Positions 18,156 to 27,772 of a stretch of 64,000 bases of DNA are shown in pieces. This DNA comes from JACMQX01 sp044225675 (lineage in GTDB: Bacteria > Pseudomonadota > Gammaproteobacteria > Burkholderiales > Burkholderiaceae_C): assembly GCA_044225675.1 (NCBI GenBank), contig JBGAIH010000009.1, forward strand, positions 62,001-126,000, read 5' to 3'. The notes below the pieces were generated by a model. It was not told where the DNA came from. It made no database searches and saw only the letters and a program-made list of their open reading frames with translations. Made by a program: the position numbers and the translations under genes. Numbering within the stretch: position 1 is the first letter of the stretch; every line of letters begins with the position of its first letter.

Positions 18156-19343
18156 ATGAGCAAGCCCTTCCAGATCCTGGTCCTGAACCAGATTTCGGCC
18201 AACGGCCTCAAGCGCCTGCCGGCCGGCCAATACGTTGCCGGCAAGGACGTCGCCGAGCCCGACGCCGTGCTGGTGCGTTCGGCCGACATGCATGCGATGG
18301 AGATTCCACCGAGCGTGCAGGCCATCGGCCGGGCCGGGGCCGGCACCAACAACATTCCGGTGCCGGCCATGAGCCAGCGCGGCGTGCCGGTGTTCAACGC
18401 ACCCGGAGCCAATGCCGGCGCCGTCAAGGAACTGGTGCTGGCCGGCATGCTGCTGGCGGCGCGCAACCTGGCGCCAGCCCTGCGCTTCGTGCAGGGACTG
18501 GATCCGGCATCCCCCGATCTTGACAAGCAGGTCGAGGAGGGCAAGAAGAACTTCGCCGGCATCGAGCTGGCCGGGCACACGCTGGGCATCATCGGCCTGG
18601 GCAAGATCGGCTGCCTGGTGGCCGATGCGGCCATCAAGCTGGGCATGAACGTTCTGGGCCATGACCCGGAGATCACCGTGGACGCGGCCTGGAGCCTGCC
18701 GTCGCAGGTGCGGCGGGCCGCCAGCGTGGCCGAGGTTCTGAAGAGCGCCGACTTCGTGACCCTGCATGTGCCGCTGGTCGCGGCCACCCGGCATCTGGTG
18801 AATGCCGGCAACATCGCCCTGATGCGGCCCGGCTCGGTGCTTCTGAACTTCTCGCGCGAAGGCGTGGTGGAGGATGCGGCCGCCCTCGCGGCGCTCGACG
18901 AGCGCAGGCTGAGCTGGTACGTGTGCGACTTTCCGTCCGCTGCGATCCACGGCCATGCAAAGGTGATCGCGCTGCCGCATCTGGGCGCGTCCACCCAGGA
19001 AGCCGAGGAGAACTGCGCCGTCATGGTGGCGGACCAGCTGCGCGACTACCTGGAGCATGGCAACGTGGCCAACGCGGTGAACTTCCCGAGCGTGGCGATG
19101 GCGCGGGAGTCCGACTTTCGCGTGGCGATCGCCAATGCCAACGTCCCCAACATGCTCGGTCAGATCTCCACGGTGATGGCGCAGGCGGGGCTGAACATTC
19201 ACAACATGGTCAACAAGTCGCGCGGTGACGTGGCCTACACCCTGGTGGACGTCGACAGCGCGGTGGCCCCGGCGGTGCTGGGCAGCCTGCGCGCGATCGA
19301 GGGCGTGCTGGCGGTGCGCTACCTGCCGCTCGACCGGGCCTGA
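18156..19343 (+). CDS. serA: D-3-phosphoglycerate dehydrogenase with ACT domain
   Basis: Oxidises 3-phosphoglycerate, the first step of serine synthesis. 395 residues from ATG 18156. The D-isomer 2-hydroxyacid dehydrogenase core has GRAGAGTNNIPVPAM, the NAD-binding HTLGIIGLGKIGCLVADAA, the catalytic-arginine segment LLNFSREGVVEDAAL, and ALPHLGASTQEAEENCA with the catalytic histidine. A C-terminal ACT domain (about residues 320-395, NVPNMLGQISTVMAQAGLNIHNM) suggests serine feedback. An upstream frame would add 38 residues without similarity. It works directly with the upstream serC. Confidence 0.95.
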   Translation: MSKPFQILVLNQISANGLKRLPAGQYVAGKDVAEPDAVLVRSADMHAMEIPPSVQAIGRAGAGTNNIPVPAMSQRGVPVFNAPGANAGAVKELVLAGMLLAARNLAPALRFVQGLDPASPDLDKQVEEGKKNFAGIELAGHTLGIIGLGKIGCLVADAAIKLGMNVLGHDPEITVDAAWSLPSQVRRAASVAEVLKSADFVTLHVPLVAATRHLVNAGNIALMRPGSVLLNFSREGVVEDAAALAALDERRLSWYVCDFPSAAIHGHAKVIALPHLGASTQEAEENCAVMVADQLRDYLEHGNVANAVNFPSVAMARESDFRVAIANANVPNMLGQISTVMAQAGLNIHNMVNKSRGDVAYTLVDVDSAVAPAVLGSLRAIEGVLAVRYLPLDRA

Positions 19344-19458
19344 GGCCCGCCGGGCTCGCCACGGCCACGCCATCGCGGGCTGCGCATGAACCATCCGGGC
19401 GCACGGCCCATTCAAGTTGGGTCACAATGTTTCGGAGATGACAACAAGGAGTGACCCC

Positions 19459-22332
19459 ATGGCTCATGCCCACCCGTTTCCCGAGACGCTCAAGACCTTC
19501 CGTACCGCGTCGGGCCAGGCCGGCAAGCTGTACTCGCTGCCGGCGCTGGCGCGGCAGTTTCCCAAGGTGTCGCGCCTGCCGGTGTCGCTGCGGATCGTGC
19601 TGGAGTCGGTCCTGCGCAACTGCGACGGCAAGAAGGTGACGCCCGATCATGTGCGGCAACTGGCCAACTGGTTTCCCAATGCCGACCGCAGCGACGAGAT
19701 TCCCTTCGTCGTGGCCCGTGTGGTGCTGCAGGACTTCACCGGCGTTCCGCTGCTGGCCGATCTGGCCGCGATGCGCAGCGTGGCGGCCCGGCTGGGCCGC
19801 AAGCCCGGTGCGATCGAGCCCCTCGTGCCGGTGGACCTGGTCGTCGACCACTCGATCATGGTGGACTATTACGGCACGAAGAAATCGCTCGACCTCAACA
19901 TGAAGCTCGAGTTCCAGCGCAACCGCGAGCGCTACGAGTTCATGAAGTGGGGCATGCAGGCCTTCAGCACCTTCGGCGTCGTGCCTCCGGGTTTCGGCAT
20001 CGTTCACCAGGTCAATCTGGAGTACCTCGCGCGCGGCGTGCACCGCACGCCCCAGGGGCTGTGCTACCCCGACACGCTGGTTGGCACCGACAGCCACACG
20101 ACCATGATCAACGGCATTGGCGTGGTGGGCTGGGGGGTGGGCGGCATCGAGGCGGAGGCGGGCATGCTCGGCCAGCCGGTGTACTTCCTCACCCCTGACG
20201 TGGTGGGCTTCGAGCTCACGGGCCGGCTGCGCGAGGGCGTCACGGCAACCGACCTGGTCCTCAGCGTGACGGAGATCCTGCGCAAGGCCAAGGTCGTCGG
20301 CAAGTTCGTCGAGTTCTTCGGCGAGGGCACGCGCACGCTGGCGCTGCCCGACCGCGCGACCATCGCCAACATGGCGCCGGAGTATGGCGCGACGATGGGC
20401 TTCTTCCCGGTCGACGACAAGACCATCGACTACTTCAAGGGCACGGGGCGCACGCGCGCCGAGATCGAGGCCTTCGAGGCGTATTTCCGGGCCCAGGGCC
20501 TGTTCGGCGTGCCCGCAGCCGGCGAGATCGACTACTCGCAGGTGATCCGGCTTGATCTGGGCGACGTGACGCCAAGCCTGGCCGGGCCGAAGCGTCCGCA
20601 GGACCGCATCGAGCTGGGCAAGGTGGCGGGGCAGTTCACCTCGCTGTTCAGCCGCCCGGCGGCGGACAACGGCTTCAACCGGCCGGCCGAGCTGCTGCAT
20701 ACCCGGCATCTGGTCCACCCTTCGGGTGAGGCGCCCGACCCCAAGGTGCCAACCGCGCCGCCGACTGCGCTGGCGGCGCCGCGCTCGGTCATGGAGATGG
20801 AGGGCAACAAGCCGACCCTGGCGGCTGCGCATGCCGAAGCCCAGCCGCCGGTCAAGACCTCGCGCGGCATCACCATCGGCAATGGCGACGTGCTGATCGC
20901 CGCCATCACGAGCTGCACCAACACCTCCAACCCGAGCGTGCTGCTGGCCGCGGGCCTGCTGGCCAAGAAGGCGGTGGAGGCGGGCCTGAAGGTGCAGCCA
21001 CACATCAAGACCTCGCTGGCGCCCGGCTCGCGCATCGTGACCGAGTACCTCACCGAAACGGGGCTGCTGCCCTACCTCGAGAAGCTCGGCTTCGCCGTGG
21101 CCGGTTACGGTTGCACCACCTGCATCGGCAATGCCGGGGACCTGACGCCGGAGATCAACGAGGCCATCACCAAGAGCGACCTGGTCTGCGCTGCGGTGCT
21201 GTCGGGCAATCGCAATTTCGAAGCCCGCATCCACCCCAACCTCAAGGCCAACTTCCTGGCCAGCCCGCCGCTGGTGGTGGCCTACGCCATTGCCGGCACG
21301 GTGCTGCGCGACCTGATGACCGAGCCGGTGGGCCAGGGCAAGGGCGGCAAGGACGTTTTCCTCGGCGACATCTGGCCGACCAGCGACGAGATCCACAAGC
21401 TGCTGCGGTTCGCGATGAACGGCAAGGCCTTCCGCGCCAACTACGCCAAGGTCAAGTCCGAGCCAGGCAAGCTGTGGGAGAAGATCAAGGGCGTCACCGG
21501 CGAGGCCTATACCTGGCCGGCCAGTACCTACATTGCCGAGCCGCCGTTCTTCAAGGACTTCGAGCTGGCGCCGGACGCTGCATCGCAGGGCGAGGTCGCG
21601 GTTCGCGGCGCGCGCGTCATGGCGCTGTTCGGCGACTCGATCACCACCGACCACATCTCGCCGGCCGGCTCCATCAAGGAAAGCTCGCCCGCCGGGCAGT
21701 GGCTGCTGGCCAATGGCGTGAGCCGGCAGGACTTCAACAGCTACGGCGCGCGGCGCGGCAACCACGACGTGATGATGCGCGGCACCTTTGCCAACGTGCG
21801 CATCAAGAACCTCATGATTCCTGCGACGGCCGACGGCTCGCGCGAGGAGGGCGGCATCACGCTGCACCGCGACGCGGCGGGCCAGGCGACGCGGATGTTC
21901 ATCTACGACGCGGCGATGAAGTACATCGCCGAAGGCCGGCCGACGGTGATCTTCGCGGGCGAGGAGTACGGCACCGGTTCGTCGCGCGACTGGGCCGCCA
22001 AGGGCACGCAGCTGCTGGGGATCAAGGCCGTGATCGCCCGCAGCTTCGAGCGCATCCACCGCAGCAACCTGGTGGGCATGGGCGTGCTGCCGCTGCAGTT
22101 CAGGGGCAGCGACACCTGGCAGTCGCTGCGCCTGGACGGCTCGGAGCTGGTGGACGTGATTCCTGCGCCGGACCTGCGCCCGCAGAGTGACGCCAAACTC
22201 GTGATCACCCGTGCCGACGGCTCGCGCGACGAAGTGGTGGTGACACTGCGCATCGACACGCCGATCGAAGTGGACTACTACCGCCATGGCGGCATCCTGC
22301 CCTACGTGCTGCGGCAACTGCTCGCAGCCTGA
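19459..22332 (+). CDS. acnA: Aconitate hydratase A
   Basis: A second, monomeric aconitase of the AcnA/IRP type: 957 residues from ATG 19459, which has an AAGGAG site eight bases upstream (ATG 19438 and TTG 19417 are alternatives). Blocks seen: MVDYYGTKKSLDLN, GTDSHTTMINGIGVVGWGVGGIEAEAGML, the first cluster cysteine in ITSCTNTSNPSVLLAAG, the cysteine pair in YGCTTCIGNAG, and the C-terminal swivel motif EEYGTGSSRDWAAKGT. It is about 60 residues longer than the Escherichia coli enzyme; a Pro/Ala-rich stretch before the first cluster cysteine (PTAPPTALAAP) accounts for part of this. AcnA forms are often the stress- or oxidant-stable partner of AcnB. Confidence 0.95.
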   Translation: MAHAHPFPETLKTFRTASGQAGKLYSLPALARQFPKVSRLPVSLRIVLESVLRNCDGKKVTPDHVRQLANWFPNADRSDEIPFVVARVVLQDFTGVPLLADLAAMRSVAARLGRKPGAIEPLVPVDLVVDHSIMVDYYGTKKSLDLNMKLEFQRNRERYEFMKWGMQAFSTFGVVPPGFGIVHQVNLEYLARGVHRTPQGLCYPDTLVGTDSHTTMINGIGVVGWGVGGIEAEAGMLGQPVYFLTPDVVGFELTGRLREGVTATDLVLSVTEILRKAKVVGKFVEFFGEGTRTLALPDRATIANMAPEYGATMGFFPVDDKTIDYFKGTGRTRAEIEAFEAYFRAQGLFGVPAAGEIDYSQVIRLDLGDVTPSLAGPKRPQDRIELGKVAGQFTSLFSRPAADNGFNRPAELLHTRHLVHPSGEAPDPKVPTAPPTALAAPRSVMEMEGNKPTLAAAHAEAQPPVKTSRGITIGNGDVLIAAITSCTNTSNPSVLLAAGLLAKKAVEAGLKVQPHIKTSLAPGSRIVTEYLTETGLLPYLEKLGFAVAGYGCTTCIGNAGDLTPEINEAITKSDLVCAAVLSGNRNFEARIHPNLKANFLASPPLVVAYAIAGTVLRDLMTEPVGQGKGGKDVFLGDIWPTSDEIHKLLRFAMNGKAFRANYAKVKSEPGKLWEKIKGVTGEAYTWPASTYIAEPPFFKDFELAPDAASQGEVAVRGARVMALFGDSITTDHISPAGSIKESSPAGQWLLANGVSRQDFNSYGARRGNHDVMMRGTFANVRIKNLMIPATADGSREEGGITLHRDAAGQATRMFIYDAAMKYIAEGRPTVIFAGEEYGTGSSRDWAAKGTQLLGIKAVIARSFERIHRSNLVGMGVLPLQFRGSDTWQSLRLDGSELVDVIPAPDLRPQSDAKLVITRADGSRDEVVVTLRIDTPIEVDYYRHGGILPYVLRQLLAA

Positions 22333-22359
22333 CGTCCGCGTGCGGAGCCGGACAGCGGC

Positions 22360-23550
22360 ATGACCCATCAGGTGCTGATCGCGGGGGGCGGCATGGCCGG
22401 GCTGGCGGCCGCCATCGCGTCGGCGCGGGCCGGCTGGCTGCCGCGTGTCTTCGAGCAGAGCGATGCGTTCGGTGAGGTGGGGGCGGGCATCCAGCTCGGT
22501 CCCAACAGCACGCGGCTGCTGGCCGACTGGGGGCTGGAGTCCGAGCTGCATCGTGTGGCCGCTCTGCCCTCCGCGCTGGTGGTGCGCAGCGCACACGACG
22601 GCCGCGAACTGGGCCGTCTTGCGCTGGGCGATCTGATTGCTGCGCGCTATGGCGCGCCCTATGCCACCGTGCATCGCGCCGATCTGCACGAGGTGCTGCT
22701 CGAGGGCGCACGCCGCGCCGGCGCGGCCCTGCGCCTGGGCGCGCGCATCGCGGCCGTCGTGCCGTGCACCGGGGCCGTGTCGGTGCGCCTGGGCGACGGA
22801 ATGGAGATCGAGGGCGACGCCCTGGTGGGCGCCGACGGGCTGTGGAGCGCCGTGCGGGACCAGGTGCATGCCGGCGAGCCGCCCCGGCCCACCGGACACC
22901 TGGCCTACCGCGCACTGGTCCGGCAGGGCGACCTGCCGCCATCGCTGCGCCAGCAGGACGTGCAGGTCTGGCTCGGCCCGCGCATGCATCTGGTGGCCTA
23001 TCCGGTGCGTGCCAGCGAGCAGCTCAATGTGGTGGCGCTGGTCGAAGGCGCACCGCCGGCCGACCAGCGCGACTGGGACCAGCCCGGCGTGGCCGGCGTG
23101 CTGCGCGCCGCCATGGGGCCGCTCGACGCCCGGCTCGAATCGCTGGTGCAGGCCATGCCCGGCTGGCGGCTGTGGAGCCTGCATGCCCGGCCGCCGCTCA
23201 ACGGCCCGGACGAGATGGTGCGAGGCCGCGTGGCGCTGGCGGGCGACGCCGCGCACCCGATGCTGCCCTACCTCGCTCAGGGCGCAGGCATGGCGCTCGA
23301 GGATGCGGCCGAGCTGGGCCGGGTGCTGACCCAGGTCGACGCGGCGGCCATCGACGTGCCGCTGGCCCTGCGCCGCTACGCCCTCAATCGGTGGAGCCGC
23401 AACGCGCGCGTGCAGGCGCGGGCGCTGCGCAACGCGCGCATCTTCCATGCGACGGGCGCCGTGCGCTGGGGGCGGGACACGGCCATGCGCCTGCTGGGCG
23501 AGCGCGTGCTCGACATGCCCTGGCTGTGGGGCGCGCGCCCGGGCGGCTGA
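22360..23550 (+). CDS. FAD-dependent aromatic-ring monooxygenase (salicylate hydroxylase-like)
   Basis: 396 residues of the group A flavoprotein monooxygenase family: the N-terminal FAD loop VLIAGGGMAGLAAAIASARAG, the GEVGAGIQLGPNSTRLL block typical of salicylate and 3-hydroxybenzoate hydroxylases, DALVGADGLWSAVRDQV (DG motif), and RVALAGDAAHPMLPYLAQGAG (second FAD motif, GD). It would hydroxylate an aromatic acid using NAD(P)H and oxygen. It lies 27 bases after acnA and meets kynA stop-to-stop with no spacer. The context suggests a substrate linked to tryptophan or anthranilate breakdown, but this is only inference. Confidence 0.88.
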   Translation: MTHQVLIAGGGMAGLAAAIASARAGWLPRVFEQSDAFGEVGAGIQLGPNSTRLLADWGLESELHRVAALPSALVVRSAHDGRELGRLALGDLIAARYGAPYATVHRADLHEVLLEGARRAGAALRLGARIAAVVPCTGAVSVRLGDGMEIEGDALVGADGLWSAVRDQVHAGEPPRPTGHLAYRALVRQGDLPPSLRQQDVQVWLGPRMHLVAYPVRASEQLNVVALVEGAPPADQRDWDQPGVAGVLRAAMGPLDARLESLVQAMPGWRLWSLHARPPLNGPDEMVRGRVALAGDAAHPMLPYLAQGAGMALEDAAELGRVLTQVDAAAIDVPLALRRYALNRWSRNARVQARALRNARIFHATGAVRWGRDTAMRLLGERVLDMPWLWGARPGG

Positions 23551-24396
23551 TCAGAGGCTGGTGCGCAGTTTCCAGATCTCGGGGAACAGCACCACGTCGA
23601 GCATGCGCCGCAGGTAGCTGACGCCGCCGGTGCCGCCCGTGCCGCGCTTGAAGCCGATCACGCGCTCGACGGTGGTGACGTGGCGGAAGCGCCAGAGCCG
23701 GAAGGCATCTTCCAGATCGGTCAGTTCCTCGCCAAGCTGATAGAGATCCCAGTGCTGCTTCGGGTCGCGGTAGACGGCGAGCCAGGCCTGCTCCACGGCG
23801 TCGCTTTCAACGTACGGCTGCGTCCAGTCCCGCGTGGTGTAGCTTGCGGGCACGGGCAGGCCGCGCCGTGCCAGCAGGCGCAGCGCCTCGTCGTAGAGCG
23901 AGGGCGCCTCGAAGGCGGCCTGCACCTGGGCCAGCAACGCCGGGCGGTGGGCATGGGGCTTGAGCATCGCGGCATTCTTGTTGCCGAGCGCGAATTCGAT
24001 GCAGCGGTATTGCGCGCTCTGGAAGCCGCTGGAGTTCGCGAGATACGGCCGAATCGCGCTGTATTCAGGCGGCGTCATGGTGGCCAGGACGTCCCAGGCA
24101 TGCACCAGCTGCTCCATGATGCGGCTGACCCGGGCGAGCTTCTTGAACGCATCCGCCAGCTCATCGCGGGCGACGTTGCCGATGGCCGCATGCAGCTCGT
24201 GCAGCATGAGCTTCATCCACAGCTCGCTGGTCTGGTGCTGCACGATGAACAGCATTTCATTGTGGTCGGGCGACAGCGGCTTCTGCGAACTGAGCAGACG
24301 GTCGAGCTGCAGGTAGTCGCCATAGCTCATGTCCCGGCTGAAATCCAGCTGCGGGTTTTCGCTGCGCACGATGTCTTCGGGCCGGCTCGGGTTCAT
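23551..24396 (-). CDS. kynA: Tryptophan 2,3-dioxygenase
   Basis: A haem enzyme opening the indole ring of tryptophan to N-formylkynurenine. 281 residues from ATG 24396, which overlaps the kynU stop by one base (TGATG). The family blocks are LDFSRDMSYGDYLQLDRLLSSQ, FIVQHQTSELWMKLMLHE with the substrate-side histidine, SGFQSAQYRCIEFALGNKN, and RLWRFRHVTTVERVIGFKRG, which carries the proximal haem histidine, before GTGGVSYLRR. An upstream GTG-type extension of 14 residues lies within kynU and was not used. It is the last gene of kynB-kynU-kynA. Confidence 0.97.
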   Translation of the reverse strand: MNPSRPEDIVRSENPQLDFSRDMSYGDYLQLDRLLSSQKPLSPDHNEMLFIVQHQTSELWMKLMLHELHAAIGNVARDELADAFKKLARVSRIMEQLVHAWDVLATMTPPEYSAIRPYLANSSGFQSAQYRCIEFALGNKNAAMLKPHAHRPALLAQVQAAFEAPSLYDEALRLLARRGLPVPASYTTRDWTQPYVESDAVEQAWLAVYRDPKQHWDLYQLGEELTDLEDAFRLWRFRHVTTVERVIGFKRGTGGTGGVSYLRRMLDVVLFPEIWKLRTSL

Positions 24397-25670
24397 CAGG
24401 TCACCGCCTGTCTGCTGCTGAACTGCGGTTCGCGCCACTGGGCGCTGACGAGCACCTGGCGCAGATGCTCCACCGCATGCCAGGTGTCTTCGAATCCGAT
24501 GTACAGCGGCGTGAAGCCGAAGCGCAGGATGTCGGGATGGCGGCCGCCGTCGCCCGCGCGGAAGTCGCCGATGACGTCACGCGCGATGAGCGCCTGCACG
24601 ATCGCGTAGGCGCCTTCTGCGCGCGAGAGGCACACCTGGGAGCCGCGGTGCGCATGCGCGCGCGGCGTCACCAGGTCGAGGCCGTGGCCGCTGCAGCGCT
24701 GCTCGACGAGGTCGATGAACAGGTCGGTGAGCGCGAGCGACTTGGCGCGCAAGGCAGCCATTCCGCCCAGCGGCAGCGATGCCAGCACAGTGTCGAGCCC
24801 GCAGTCCAGCGCGGTCATGCTGAGAATGGGCTGGGTGCCGCAGAGATAGCGGCCGATGCCGGGCGCGGGCCGGTAGTCGGGCGTGAACTCGAACGGCGCC
24901 GCATGGCCCCACCAGCCTGCCAGGGGCTGCCAGAAGCGGTCGGCCAGGTCCGGCCGGCTCCAGACGAAGGCCGGCGCGCCGGGACCGCCGTTGAGGTACT
25001 TGTAGCCGCAGCCCACGGCGAAGTCAGCCTGCGCGCCGTTCAGGTCCACCGGCACGGCGCCCGCGCTGTGCGCCAGGTCCCACAGCATCAGGGCGCCAGC
25101 AGCGTGGGCTGCGGCCGTGACGGCGTGCATGTCGTGCATGGCGCCGGTGCGGTAGTTGACGTGGGTCAGCATCAGCACGGCAACCGTTTCGTCGAGCGAC
25201 GCTTCCAGGTCTTCGGGCTCGATGAGCCGCAGCTCGAATCCGCGCTCGCGGCACAGCGCCTGCGCAATGTAGAGGTCCGTGGGGAAGTTGCTGCGTTCGC
25301 TCACCACGATGCGGCGCTCCGGCGCGTCCTCGCTCGCGATGTGCAAGGCCGCACTGAGCGCCTTGTAGAGATTCACCGATGTGGTGTCGGTGGCGACGAC
25401 CTCACCTGGGCCGGCGCCGATCAGCCGGGCGATCTTGTCGCCGACGCTGCGGGGCAGCTCGAACCAGCCGGCGCTGTTCCACGAGCGGATCAGGCCCTGG
25501 CCCCATTCGGCGGTCACGGCCTGCGCCACGCGGGCTGGCGCAGCACGGGGCAGCACGCCAAGGGAGTTTCCGTCGAGGTAGATCACGCCCTCGGGCAGAT
25601 CGAACTGGTCTTTGAGCGCACGCAGCGGGTCTTCGGCGTCCAGTCGCCGGCAGTCGTCAAGGGTAGTCAT
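24396..25670 (-). CDS. kynU: Kynureninase
   Basis: A PLP hydrolase cleaving kynurenine to anthranilate and alanine. 424 residues, with YLDGNSLGVLPRAAPARV near the N terminus, ALMLWDLAHSAGAVPVDLNGA, the PLP-lysine segment FAVGCGYKYLNGGPGAPAFVW, and RYLCGTQPILSMTALDCGLD. Its start codon overlaps the end of kynB by 14 bases and its stop overlaps the kynA start, so the three genes look translationally coupled. Confidence 0.97.
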   Translation of the reverse strand: MTTLDDCRRLDAEDPLRALKDQFDLPEGVIYLDGNSLGVLPRAAPARVAQAVTAEWGQGLIRSWNSAGWFELPRSVGDKIARLIGAGPGEVVATDTTSVNLYKALSAALHIASEDAPERRIVVSERSNFPTDLYIAQALCRERGFELRLIEPEDLEASLDETVAVLMLTHVNYRTGAMHDMHAVTAAAHAAGALMLWDLAHSAGAVPVDLNGAQADFAVGCGYKYLNGGPGAPAFVWSRPDLADRFWQPLAGWWGHAAPFEFTPDYRPAPGIGRYLCGTQPILSMTALDCGLDTVLASLPLGGMAALRAKSLALTDLFIDLVEQRCSGHGLDLVTPRAHAHRGSQVCLSRAEGAYAIVQALIARDVIGDFRAGDGGRHPDILRFGFTPLYIGFEDTWHAVEHLRQVLVSAQWREPQFSSRQAVT

Positions 25671-26397
25671 AGGGGGCCACAGGCAGAGGAATGGGGTCGC
25701 GGGCCGAAAGGTCGGCCGACCGCGCCGGGTTTGCGGACGGGCCCGGGGCCGCAGGCGAGAGGGCGCGCAGGATCGCGCGCACCGGCGAGGCGTCGGCTTC
25801 CATCAGCTTGAGCGGCAGGGCGATGAGTTCATAGTCGCCCTCCGGCACCTCGTCGAGGACCAGGTTCTCCAGCACCCGCAGCCCGCGTCGGCGGATCACC
25901 TGATGGCTGTCGAGCGTCTTGCTGGCGGCGGGGTCGATGCTGGCGGTGTCGATGCCGATGAGGCGCACGCCGCAGTCGGCCAGCAGTTCGACCAGCTCGG
26001 GTGCGAAGGCGGCGAGGGCCGGGTCCCAGCGGTCGACCGGCATGCGCTGATAGGTCCGCACCAGCACACGCGGCGGCAAGGCATCAAGCGCGTGCTCCAG
26101 ATGCCGCGCGGTGACGAGCGGTCCGCAGCCGATGGCGTGGATCACACGGCACGTTCCGAGGAAGGGCTCGAGTTCGAGCGTGCCGATGGCGGCGCCGCCA
26201 GCGTCATAGTGCAGTGGCGCGTCGGCATGCGCACCCACGTGAGGAGACAGTGTGAGCGTGCTGACGTTCACCGGGCAACCCGGAGCGATCTGCGCCGCCC
26301 ACTGCTGGGCATAGGGCGTGTCACCCGGAAAGACCGGCGAGCCGGTCTGCACGGGGGGCGAGATGTCCCACAGGCGGGGCGAGGTCGCTCGGTTCAT
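25657..26397 (-). CDS. kynB: Kynurenine formamidase (cyclase-family)
   Basis: Hydrolyses N-formylkynurenine to kynurenine and formate. It belongs to the metal-dependent cyclase family, shown by the metal motif LSPHVGAHADAPLHYD (HxGxHxD), WDISPPVQTGSPVFPGDT at the N terminus, and GVRLIGIDTASIDPAASKTLDSH. 246 residues from ATG 26397; a GTG at 26418 is possible. The C terminus runs about 30 residues beyond the usual end, through a Pro/Ala/Ser-rich stretch that overlaps the kynU start. First gene of the kyn operon; the roughly 100 bases upstream should hold its promoter. Confidence 0.94.
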   Translation of the reverse strand: MNRATSPRLWDISPPVQTGSPVFPGDTPYAQQWAAQIAPGCPVNVSTLTLSPHVGAHADAPLHYDAGGAAIGTLELEPFLGTCRVIHAIGCGPLVTARHLEHALDALPPRVLVRTYQRMPVDRWDPALAAFAPELVELLADCGVRLIGIDTASIDPAASKTLDSHQVIRRRGLRVLENLVLDEVPEGDYELIALPLKLMEADASPVRAILRALSPAAPGPSANPARSADLSARDPIPLPVAPYDYP

Positions 26398-26498
26398 GGG
26401 CCGCAGTGTGCACCGCACCCACGGGCCGTGGTGTCGGTTATTTCCAACAGGAAGGGATTTTGTTGAGGCTTAAAGCATCGGCCTGCGGGGCCGACCCG

Positions 26499-26834
26499 TC
26501 ACGCAAGGCCTTCGAGCGGCGCCATGCCGTGGCGCAGGCGCGCGCGGCCACAGGCGTCGGAGCCGGCCTCGAACTCGCGGCAGGGCGAGGGGCGCCATTC
26601 GTAGATGCCGCAGGCGACCTGCTGTCCGATCCTGCCGGTCAGGGCCGCGCAGCGGATCGGCACATGGTCGGTGCCGCGCATGCGGCAGGTGGTGCCGTTG
26701 ACCTCGACGGCCAGGCCGGAGGGCACCTGTCCCCCCGCCTCGTCAAGTTCATAGATGGAGAAGTCGACGCGGAAATTCGCGCAGCAGGCGCCGCAGCCGA
26801 GGCAGGGGTGGGCAGAGGCGGCGGGCGGCGGCAC
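26499..26834 (-). CDS. YkgJ-family cysteine cluster protein
   Basis: 111 residues starting with GTG 26834, ten bases after the argF stop. The N-terminal cysteine cluster CLGCGACCANFRVDFSIYE and later CRMRG, CAAL, ACGIYEWRPSPCREFE match the YkgJ/UPF0153 zinc-or-iron-chelating family. No ribosome site is visible, so the gene may depend on coupling to argF. The function of the family is not established; nothing ties it to arginine synthesis beyond position. Confidence 0.82.
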   Translation of the reverse strand: MPPPAASAHPCLGCGACCANFRVDFSIYELDEAGGQVPSGLAVEVNGTTCRMRGTDHVPIRCAALTGRIGQQVACGIYEWRPSPCREFEAGSDACGRARLRHGMAPLEGLA

Positions 26835-26844
26835 AGGCGGGCGC

Positions 26845-27762
<918 letters not shown>

Positions 27763-27772
27763 GGGGCTGTCG

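Noticed and set aside
19210..23448. Very long open frame (1412 codons) on the minus strand opposite acnA and the monooxygenase
   Set aside because: It mirrors two well-recognised genes; its product is His/Arg/Ala-rich without any domain. High-GC codon use commonly leaves the antisense frame open.
26398..26498. Short inverted words (TTCC-AACA-GGAA and CAAC/GTTG) upstream of kynB as an Lrp-type KynR site
   Set aside because: Arms are only four bases and no kynR-like gene is in the window.
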